From Spirodela intermedia (lineage: Eukaryota; Streptophyta; Magnoliopsida; Alismatales; Araceae), in NCBI GenBank assembly GCA_902729315.2, contig LR746275.1:808501-872500 (forward strand): a DNA stretch of 64,000 bases, given 5' to 3'. Each line of letters begins with the position of its first letter. Position 1 is the stretch's first letter. A program made the position numbers and the translations under genes. Positions 56,160 through 64,000 of the stretch are shown here, one piece after another. Below the pieces are notes generated by a model. That model was not told where the DNA came from, did not search any database, and saw only the letters and a program-made list of their open reading frames with translations.

Positions 56160-58336
56160 TGATGTAGGACGGGGCAAGAACCTCCTATACCTAATCAATG
56201 AAACTTGAGTCTCGAGATGGGGCAGTCGGATTGATCTAATAAGACTGTTTAAACTCTAGACTCTAGGTCTGACCACATAACCTAAGCACAGGTAGGCATA
56301 CCAATATACGTGATCATCCCAGGACAACTTGGGGAAACACTCGATGATGGTGAGTGAGAGGCCCTCTCGGTCCACGTCCAGACAAATGATAGAACTGTCG
56401 TCGTGAAGTAGCCTAGGGCTACAACACACAAACTGTGATGAGTCTGGCACAGCATCAGAAGTTACGATCCGATAACTTATCTTGTCCTGTCTATGTGCTC
56501 CTGAAGGCGGTAGAGACAAGTCGAGAAAACCCTTCGAAAGATAATTAAACTTAAGTAAGAAGGGGTATAGAGCTAACCTTTAGGGCTGTGTAGCATGGCA
56601 GGTCATGACAAAGCTGAGATCTGACGAAGGCAGGGACGTCTGGTGAAGAGCGATGCTCAGCACTGACGGTCAGTCCTGGTTGAGAGTCACGGAAGTCGTC
56701 ATCTTAGGGCGTGGTACAAGCAGCGTGGGCGTGGGCCTGCAGGTGGGCCAAAGGGCACACTAGTGGGCGTGGGCGCGCTAGTGGGTGTGGGCCCGCTGGT
56801 GGGCCAAAAGGGCACGCTAGCGGGCGCGCACGGCAAGTCGCGCGGCGTGCCCTAGGGCACGCGGGCAGTGGTGCCGGGTGGGCGCGCGGGCCGCAAGAAC
56901 TGGCGCGCGAGGCGCACGCGGCGGCAGCGCTTCGGCAGGAAGGCCGAGCATCTGCGGCGCTTCGGCAGGAATGCCGAGCGTCAACGGCACTTCGGCGGGA
57001 ATGCCGAGCATCGACGTTCGGCGGGAAGGCCAAGTGTCAGCAGCGCTTCGGCAGGAATGCCGAGTGTCAGCGGTTGGGGCGGAAACCCAACCGTCACCGG
57101 AAGGATCGGCCTCTCTGGTGGCGCTGGGAAGCGGAGCAGAGAGGAGACGATCCGGCCGACGATACCAGGGAGGGTTGAGCTCCCCTGGTCTAAGCGGCGC
57201 TAGAAACGGCACGACGGCGGCGGAGCGTCGGGAAAATCCGGCAAGGGCCTGTGAGGAGCTGGGACTGGTTCTGGCTCGTCAGCACGGCTGCGGGGTCTCT
57301 TCCGACGTCGGCGGCAGGTCGGCGTTCGTCGGCGAACGGCCAGCAACTGGGCGGAGTGGCGGAGGGCGGCTCTGGCGAATTTATGGTGGAGTTCCGGAGG
57401 AAGAGGCGGCAGTCGAACCAGGAGTCGAGAGACTCTGGCGGAGTGCTCGGCGACGGCTCGTGGGGAGGCAAAGCGAGCCCCTTTCGTCATGACGCCATGA
57501 CGGGGTTCCAGCAGAGGCGGCGGCGGCTGCAGCGGCAACCACGACCATTTCGTCCGGTGACGGCGGCGAGCTCCCGGGCGGCAATGAGATGGCCGGCGGC
57601 GGCAGTGGTCTCAGGCGGCAGCAGGACTTCTCGGGCAGCAGCGTCACGAGGAACGAAGTCCTCGAAGGGGGTATCGGCTGCCTTCCTCTTCCTCTTTCCC
57701 TCCCTATTCTAGGTCACGAGGAAGATAACTGACAACGATAATTTCTCTCAAAAAAAATACGGCGCCCTTTGAGGGGGGGGGTCCTACCTCCCCTTATATG
57801 AGGGCCCACAAGTGGGCTAAGGGGAGGTGGGCCCACTTGAGACCCTCAAGCCCATAAGCCACAAAGGCTACAAAAGGGGCTTATTGGGCCTCTTAAAGAG
57901 AGACCCAATAAGCTCCCCTAAAAGGAGAAAAAGGAGGGCCCTCTTATGGTGCCTAAGTGGGCCTCAAATAAAGACCCAAATAAGCCCCAAAAGAGGCTCA
58001 AAAAAGAAAGACACATAGGTCCCCCCCCTTAGGGTTTTAATTGGGCCTCAAAGAAAGACCCAATAAAACCCTAAAGAAAGAGCGACAAACAACAATACAC
58101 ACATAAAATTGGGCCCGCTAACACACAAACATGAGGCCCAACAAGTCAACGTGAAAATACAAAGAAAGATATGGGTGAGCTCAAGCTCGTCGTCGTTGCA
58201 GAGGTAGAATGTCATTGTCCAAAAGGCCTAAGCTATGTAGCGAAAGCTAAGCTCCTTCATCTTCGCATGTCGATCGAGTTGAACTCGAATTGTTAGTGTC
58301 TCTTTAGTTGATGGAGACGGGTCCTACTTATCATCA
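56160..58336 (-). mobile_element. R2 solo LTR, copy 2 (2177 bp), with perfect target duplication
   Basis: The ends are TGATGTAGGAC (left) and its partner reading TGATGATAAGTAGGAC from the right, so the element has TG...CA termini with an extended imperfect inverted repeat. TCTAG flanks it on both sides (56155-56159 and 58337-58341), and removing it restores the R1 LTR sequence. On its minus strand it has AAACCCTAA/GGGCC-rich promoter-like sequence (57850-58110), CATATAAGG near 57795, and a GC-rich part with 30-bp repeats (56926-57085). No internal retrotransposon region is seen. Confidence 0.88.
56926..57085 (-). repeat. 30-bp GC-rich minisatellite in R2 copy 2
   Basis: About five degenerate units of the type GCTTCGGCAGGAATGCCGAG plus CGTCAGCGGC are present. 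The 30-bp length keeps frames open on both strands, which explains the long overlapping open frames here. Confidence 0.8.
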
Positions 58337-58984
58337 TCTAGACTTCGCAAGGAGATCTAGAGATTACTTATGTTATCTTTGTCTAAGGAGAGCCTTTGAG
58401 GCCTTAGACACTATACAACAATCCTCCTAAATGCTCAAGATTCTAGTGCATCGTTGACACATCACCGCCGAGATGTTGGAACTCTGTTGTCTTACTTTAA
58501 CCTTAATTTCCACTTCATTTAGTGATAATTTATTGATTTTAAATTTACCAAGATATACTTTATTCTATTACGATTCTTCTCACTTTTATAGATCTTAATA
58601 ATTAAATCGTTTATAATCACTTACGTAAAAATCGTCAAGTAGAACTCTATTTCTACTCGATTCGCATTCGTTAGGCACTGATGTCATCCTAACGTCTACA
58701 CCCTTTTTTTTTCTTTTTTGTGAATTTTAAATATATTTCCTTTTCATTTCTTAGTATAAAATTCATAGAAAATAGTATTCATTGAAAACAATTCTGAATA
58801 ATTATTAGATATTATATTACACCCTTGTGATTGATTGAAAAATTACTAATATTTTTGGAAGTTTTATTAAATTATAATTGATATATTTATTCATAAATAT
58901 TTCTAAATATCTGAAAATTTATATTTTCTAGTTTTAAAATTTTAAAATTTGTGTGATTTACTATACAATGACTAAGTCACATCA

Positions 58985-59623
58985 CTCTGCAAATCATGTG
59001 GACAAGATTTTTGCCGATGATCCAGCAATTCTAGTGGCTTAATCCTTCACCGACAATCTATAGGAAAGTCACAATAATCAGTTGAAAAATATGAGTTTTG
59101 GCTCTAGGAGGATTAAAACCCGCACTAGTTGCCTACCCTTTTTAGGGAAGGTGTGAGGTGAGTTTAGTCTCACATCACTTGTACATTGAAGTTTTTGATG
59201 AATATATAGTAAGATTACATTCTCGATCAAGTCTCTTTCTCACGCATGTACAACTACTCTTTGCCCCACAGTCAATTAGCCACTAGTGACGTGGAAGGAG
59301 AGTGGCACACACATACCCTTATCTGTCCTAGCCGCTCGAGCACCTACCCATGGTTCCTCCCTGACTATGCTTTGGACCTAGTTGTGGGCTCCCCCCATTT
59401 TGTTATATATAGATTTTTATTTCTTTTTCTTTATTTATCTTAAAAGTAAGACTATAAAAATCATATAAATTCATATAAAATCACATAATTACCCAAAATT
59501 TCATGTTAATCAATTGAAAATAACTTTTCACACTTTAACATAAATATAAGTTTATTTATCATGATTTAAGGCTAAAACTATATTATTTACTAATTATTAA
59601 CTCATGATAATGAAGACTTATCA
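58985..59623 (-). repeat. R1 LTR fragment (outer part, probably of element U)
   Basis: This is minus-strand LTR from the interior (CTCTGCAAATCATGTGG) to its start TGATAAGTC at 59623. It fits as the continuation of 50862-51095 after loss of the middle part. The antisense USE here reads GTCTCACATCA. Confidence 0.78.
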
Positions 59624-60105
59624 GTGGTCAACTCTTCTTTCGACAGATCTCTTTAGTAAGCGGCATAGTGCTTTCAAACAATACTTTTATGACTTCTAAC
59701 ATGATGGGGCACAATCAGATAAAACCAACCCATCACACTAGTGTCTCTAGTTGCTCAAGAGGCAGACTAAACTTGGGCAACTATTTATTTCATGCACCTT
59801 TCAGTTGAAATGAGTAGAATTAATTCAAAAGTTGATAAAATGATCTTTGTTCTTCTTTTGAATCCTCCAAAACTCATCTAAGATCAAGCTAAGATCATTT
59901 TCAACTTATTTTTTATTGTTTTGCACAGTCAAATCTCAACATATTCATATTCTTCGCATTCAACAAATAACGAGTATTCTTTTATTTTGAACATGAAATT
60001 ATTAAGATTAAAGGCTGACTAATGAGCGTTCAACAATTAAAACAAGTTGCAGACATTCACGGCTGACCTCACCTCATGTGTGTGAATCCTCAAGCAAATA
60101 TTCAT
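59624..60105. other. R3-related edge and unassigned sequence
   Basis: The first 35 bp are the reverse complement of a motif at 61887-61921 in the R3 LTR (TCTTTCGACAGATCTCTTTAG). The rest is AT-rich without recognised features. Confidence 0.5.
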
Positions 60106-60340
60106 CTAAGAAAATGGGTTCACTGTATTTCTTTCTTTCTTCATTTTTGTCTTATCTCTTTCTCTCCCTTTCACAAGAGATCTCGTCCCTTCTCTCGCTT
60201 GTGAGAGCTTTCTCTCCTCCTCTCTCTTTCTCTCTCCTTCATGAGAGATCTCATCCCTTCTCTCTCTTATAAGAGCTCTCTCTTCTCTCTCTCTTTTCCT
60301 TCTTCCTTTTCTCCACTTTCCTTCCTTTATTCTTCTCATT
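60106..60340 (+). repeat. Pyrimidine-rich repeat with two 68-bp units
   Basis: Long CT tracts with a 68-bp unit repeated (CACAAGAGATCTCGTCCC at 60172 and CATGAGAGATCTCATCCC at 60240). Each unit holds the palindrome GAGATCTC. Open frames here are low-complexity only. Confidence 0.7.
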
Positions 60341-60559
60341 TCACCCTTCTATTTTATGTTAAATATTAATAAAATATTTAACTCACTTTATATAAAAATT
60401 AAATTAATTTTCATGATAGATTAATCAATCTCCCTGATCATTATGCTAATATTTAACACTTTATACTGGTGTTTGACTTGAGACTTACTTCTATACTAAT
60501 ATTTTATTGTCTTAGTCATAAATATTATTAGATAGTGTATATTTAAACACAACGATAAG
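60341..60559. other. AT-rich sequence, nothing recognised
   Basis: It has no open frame, terminal repeat or RNA-like structure that I can support. Confidence 0.4.
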
Positions 60560-61132
60560 TGCACACCAGTAGGACTGATCATTATGAATCTCAATGTCCT
60601 AATTTAGATCAAGAGCATGCACATGCACTTCATTATCGCAGAAATCAATCAAATCCTCCTTAGAAAAATCAGAATAATTCCTCAAAATTTTAAAATCATG
60701 CCATAAATTCTCAATCATTTCCTAGACTTATTCATACATTTAGACCTCCTCATCAACCACAATATAATGATAAACCCTCTTTTCAGCAAAATACTCATAA
60801 TTTCCAACAAAGTACTCATTAACCAGCCCAAAATTTCATTTCTTCTTCAAGTTCAATCTCCAATTTCAACCCACAATATCCTAATTCATGTCAAAATCAA
60901 TCTGATATGAATTCAAATTCAATGCAATAGTGTATGAGGCAAATGATTCAGAAATTTCAAGAAACAAATACATTTATGATGAAGATGGAGCAAATTAGGC
61001 AAGAGAACCAGCAAACAACTCTTAGGTTAGAAAAAGAGATAGCTAAGCTAGCCTTGGCTCATTCAAAACGTGAACGCAATAGAAGACAAACGGAATACAC
61101 TACTTGGGTGCACAAATCTAGAAGAGAAGGCT
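60560..61132 (+). pseudogene. gag: R3 gypsy gag C-terminal fragment
   Basis: A Gln/Asn/Pro-rich region (with FQQNTHNFQQ, QYPN, SDMNSNSMQ) leads to an open piece at 60934-61132 containing ETNTFMMKMEQIRQENQQTTLRLEKEIAKLALAHSKRE, a likely coiled coil. It is shared with 39350-39500. Stops and a frame change break the rest. Protease and pol are missing; the sequence passes directly into the 3' tail. Confidence 0.72.
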
Positions 61133-61458
61133 GAAGATAGTTTGAAAACTTGAGTAAACTTTTGATCATTAAATTAGTGATTTCTGAAAACGAAAGTTGA
61201 ATTTCATGCATTGAAGAGAATGAAAGTTAAGATGAATATTTCTTGAAATAGTTCATTTTGATATAGAAATATTTTTAATTTTTGATCTTGTAGAAAACTA
61301 TTCGAATCACATGAATATCTGAATATTTATTTGAATATCATCCCTAGCAGAAAAATAAGAAAATAAATGATTCATGTAAAAGAATTAATAAATAGCTTTA
61401 ACTTTGTAAGTCTTTTGCTTATTACTAGGGACTAGAAAATTTCAAAGTTGGAGATATT
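61133..61458 (+). other. 3' tail of R3 element with polypurine-like tract
   Basis: It is AT-rich and ends TTCAAAGTTGGAGATATT (61441-61458) just before a TG-starting LTR. This resembles the R1 arrangement of AAGTTGG-type tract and LTR. Confidence 0.6.
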
Positions 61459-61704
61459 TGTTAAAGCTAGATTTATGTGTTTTAATTAGTTTTATTTGAT
61501 TTTATTTTGTAGATTTGTAGAATAAATATAATATATATTATTACTTTTAAAAGTTTAAAGTTAAAATACTTAGCCTAATTTTTATTATTAAACTAAAAAG
61601 AATAAAATATAAAAATCTTCCACCTACTAGCAAGCTAGCATTTGACAACTCCCCAAGGGGGGGGGGCAGTGGTTCAACAAAGGTAGACTTAGATTGGGGA
61701 CATT

Positions 61705-61800
61705 ATTTTATTTTGGGAGAAGGGATCTTTGCTGATCATGCTGTCACTTTGATTTATATTCAACTTAAAAGGAATCCCTTCTCCCAAAAAAAAATAATGC
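61705..61800 (+). repeat. Long hairpin in R3 LTR
   Basis: ATTATTTTATTTTGGGAGAAGGG (61706-61728, cited by position) pairs with CCCTTCTCCCAAAAAAAAATAAT (61774-61797) around a loop of about 45 bases. Confidence 0.75.
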
Positions 61801-61843
61801 CTAAGGCCATCTTGAGAGAAGGCAAAAATGTGGTCCACCTTCA

Positions 61844-62089
61844 CATGAACTTGGTTGCATCACGATGATAGATTTAACCTCTAATTCAAGTTCATCGAAT
61901 TACTAAAGAGATCCGTCGAAAGACGGGTCGACCACGCTATCACCAAATTCATCAAATATTACTTGCATGAACTTGGTTGCATCACTACGACTTATTTAAC
62001 CTCTAATTCAAGTTCATTAAATTGTCAAAGGGATCCACTGAAAGAGGGGTCGACCATACTATCACTATCATCTAGGGGGAGAAGGGAAG
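61844..62089 (+). repeat. Two 123-bp tandem units in R3 LTR
   Basis: Both start CATGAACTTGGTTGCATCAC and share CTCTAATTCAAGTTCAT, GATCC..CGAAAGA and GGGTCGACCA. The unit starts are 61844 and 61967. Confidence 0.8.
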
Positions 62090-62319
62090 AGTTGACCACT
62101 CGTCAGAGGCCTTGAGTGTAGTCGAGGGAGGAAGGAAGGAACTTGTCAATCGCTGGAGACGTCGATCGTGCAAAAGGAGGGAAGAATGGATTGTTATATT
62201 CACTATTGTTGTCAGAGTTTTAAAAATAATTGATAATGTCTGTTTTACTAGATAATATCTTTATATCCCTGACAATGATACATGCGAGAACTTAAGTTCT
62301 AGTATCGTGGTGCCACTAG

Positions 62320-62597
62320 ATCAAATGAGCTTGGTCACATGGTGCACTGAGGAATGCAAGATTAACCCGCTGCTGACCACACTATCACTTTGATCTAAGT
62401 GGCATTAATAAATCAAATGAGTTTGGTCACCTAGCTTACTAAGTAATGCAAGATCTACCCATTGCTGACTACATTGTCACATTGATTAAAGTGACATTAA
62501 TAAGATCAAATGAGCTTGGTCAAGTGGTGCACTGAGCAACACAAGATCAACCCACCACTGACCACACTCTCACTTTGATCAAAGTGAGGGTGATAAT
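62320..62597 (+). repeat. Three 92-93-bp tandem units in R3 LTR
   Basis: Units start ATCAAATGAG at 62320, 62412 and 62505 and contain TTGGTCA and a TGAC-CACA-TCACTTTGAT segment. Confidence 0.8.
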
Positions 62598-62812
62598 GTC
62601 ACCTGCTGCCCCCCCTCTAGGTGTTAAGTGTCGGCTTGCCAACAGGTAAAAGATTTTTATATTTTATCCTTTTTATTTTAATAATTAAAAATTATGCTAA
62701 GTATTTCAACTTTAGACTTTTAAATTAACAATATATCTTAGATTTATTCTACAATTTAAAAAAATAAAATCAAATAATAAAACTAATTAAAACACATAAG
62801 TCTATTCTATGT

Positions 62813-63060
62813 AAATTCATAGTGTTTACTGAATTACATTAAAAATTATTATATTTTATATATTTTATAACATGCATATTCTATTGAGTCAAAAAAAAAT
62901 TATATGATGTTAGATATTCTAATAAATAGAAAAATTCTATTTACATAGAGGAAAATTAGAAATAGTTTAAATTTTAAATAGATTCTCTATAATTTTTAAG
63001 TGTTTAATTAGTTGACTAGTGGACCCATTATTGTCGACCCACTATTAGGCTACATACTAG
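62813..63060. other. AT-rich sequence, nothing recognised
   Basis: It has A runs near 62891. No coding or RNA feature is supported. Confidence 0.4.
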
Positions 63061-63640
63061 CCCATTCTAATGGGGGGTATTTAAAGGAAGAGAGAGGAGA
63101 GAGAAAAGAAAAAAAGCATGCACGATCAGCAGAAATTAACGCTCATAGAGAGAAGATGGAGGAGGGCCATGAGTTGAAGAAGGGGAAATTATGACAAAGA
63201 CAACTATGACGATGATGATAGTGACAACATTGACAATGGTGGTGAGTCCCATTCTGTGTGACAAGTAGAGAAGAGGCTGAGCATGGTGGTGGCACTCATG
63301 ACAGCTATAGCAATAGTGGTAATGATAGTAACGGTGGCTGCAAACTCTCATTTTGCATGATAGGCAAAGGAGGAGATAAGCACAACAGTGGCAGCACTCA
63401 TGATGGCAATAATAGTAGTGGTGGCGACAGCAGTAGTGGCTGCAAACTCTCATTTGGCATGATAGGCAGTGGAGGAAACAAGCACAATGGTAGTAGTGAC
63501 ATTGACGACAAAATGCTCTCAACAAAAACAACAATAGTAGTGGTTGCAAGCTCTCTTACTATGTGACAAGCAGAAGAGGAGTCGAGCACAACACTAACAA
63601 CATCCACACTCTCAAATTTTGAATTGGGTGTTTTAGTTTC
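63061..63640 (+). other. Possible transcribed low-complexity region with 102-bp repeats
   Basis: A TATA-like GTATTTAAAGG (63077) and a purine-rich stretch are followed by degenerate repeats starting GGCTGCAAACTCTC-like at 63336, 63438 and 63542. A 102-codon frame (63258-63566) spans them with the repeated motif GCKLSF.MIG.GG.KHN. I do not recognise the product. It may be a short repetitive peptide gene, a transposon fragment, or a chance frame in a minisatellite. Confidence 0.35.
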
Positions 63641-64000
63641 TACACGTGTTTAGTTTTATGTTTCTTTTTCTTTATGAATGCTACAAATAGTGGACTCCAT
63701 GAGATTTCAACACTCACCAAATTTCAATACACTGACTATGTATTTTCTATAGTTGTGAATATGATCAACGGTTCTCTACCAAACACAACGTTTGTGCTTT
63801 GCTAGTAGACTATCTACTAGTAGAGGTGTTTTCACCTCTATCATTTTTCATAGATTATTATATTTCTCGTATCATTTTTTTTCTTTTATTCCTCTGATTT
63901 TGAGTTTGTGAAAGATCTAGATAAGTTTTTTAAGTCTATTTTTCTCTTTCTTTCCTTTTTGTGTCTTTAGGCTTGCCCAAACACTAATTTTGAGTTTAAG
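63641..64000. other. Unassigned sequence to window end
   Basis: AT-rich with no feature I can support. Confidence 0.4.

Larger units (their letters stand above)
51907..58984 (+). repeat. 3' LTR G1 of element G with three nested solo LTRs
   Basis: It runs from TGATAAGTC (51907) to GTCACATCA (58984). Removing G2 (52762-54383), G3 (54503-56135), the R2 LTR (56160-58336) and one copy of each target duplication leaves about 1.63 kb, the normal LTR length, and the pieces join in order. Confidence 0.9.
61459..62812 (+). repeat. R3 LTR region with inverted arms
   Basis: It begins TGTTAAAGCTAG. About 200 bp at the left (61468-61671) reappear inverted at 62604-62804. Between them are a hairpin (61705-61800), two 123-bp tandem units (61844, 61967) and three 92-93-bp units (62320, 62412, 62505). 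Either two R3 LTRs face each other or this is one foldback-type LTR. The right edge is not sharply defined. Confidence 0.6.

Noticed and set aside
56711-57712. Several overlapping long open frames in the R2 GC-rich part
   Set aside because: Both strands and multiple frames are open over a 30-bp minisatellite with high GC content. Low-complexity Ala/Arg/Gly/Pro/Ser composition is expected there without coding.

Overview
This window is repeat-dense DNA from a flowering-plant nuclear genome. It consists almost entirely of LTR retrotransposons nested in one another, and I see no convincing intact host gene. The plant assignment rests on Ty3/gypsy polyproteins of the Athila/Tat type, a primer-binding site of the type described for Athila elements, many 5-bp target-site duplications, and plant-type promoter motifs (RTCCCACATCG, TGGGCC, AAACCCTAA). 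The species cannot be named from the sequence.

Three LTR families account for most of the window. Family R1 is Athila-like. Its LTRs run from TGATAAGTCTTC to ACGTCA and are about 1.62 kb with one copy of an internal 144-bp unit, or about 1.91 kb with three copies. It has one nearly complete autonomous-type member (element A, minus strand, 1-7538: gag-protease-RT-RNase H-integrase in a single frame broken by five stops) and several non-autonomous members (C, B, P, U). In B and C, and in remnants of P and U, protease-polymerase is replaced by an unrecognised acidic ORF fused to gag. Family R2 is a 2.2-kb solo LTR with GC-rich minisatellites and host-like promoter motifs (23618-27025 and 56160-58336). 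Family R3 is a second gypsy family seen as gag/protease and LTR fragments (27026-27453, 39227-40246, 60560-62812).

Layout: 1-7538 element A; 7539-12995 non-autonomous C, whose 5' LTR is interrupted by A; 12996-13714 non-R1 sequence with a possible L1 ORF1 scrap; 13715-22731 non-autonomous B, the best preserved copy, with both LTRs; 22732-23617 unassigned; 23618-27025 R2 LTR holding an R1 solo LTR; 27026-27453 R3 LTR; 27454-35567 a tandem array of a composite inverted-LTR unit; 35568-39226 element P; 39227-40246 R3 gag-protease; 40247-43394 deleted element Q; 43395-48924 pol fragment V and its LTR, with a minus-strand LTR (T) inside; 48925-51095 element U; 51096-58984 tail of element G and its 3' LTR, which holds three nested solo LTRs; 58985-59623 rest of the U LTR; 59624-64000 R3 fragments and simple repeats.

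The R1 autonomous element would supply protease, reverse transcriptase and integrase to the non-autonomous gag-ORF elements, because they share LTRs, PBS, leader and 3' tail. The most unusual feature is on the antisense strand of the R1 LTR. There a plant snRNA-type promoter (USE, 24-bp spacer, TATA box, then GTCCCTTC 22 bp later, like the layout and first bases of U6 genes) precedes a roughly 180-nt GC-rich, self-complementary segment that ends in a T run. The geometry is kept in at least six LTR copies. This suggests a Pol III-type noncoding RNA cassette carried in a retrotransposon LTR.
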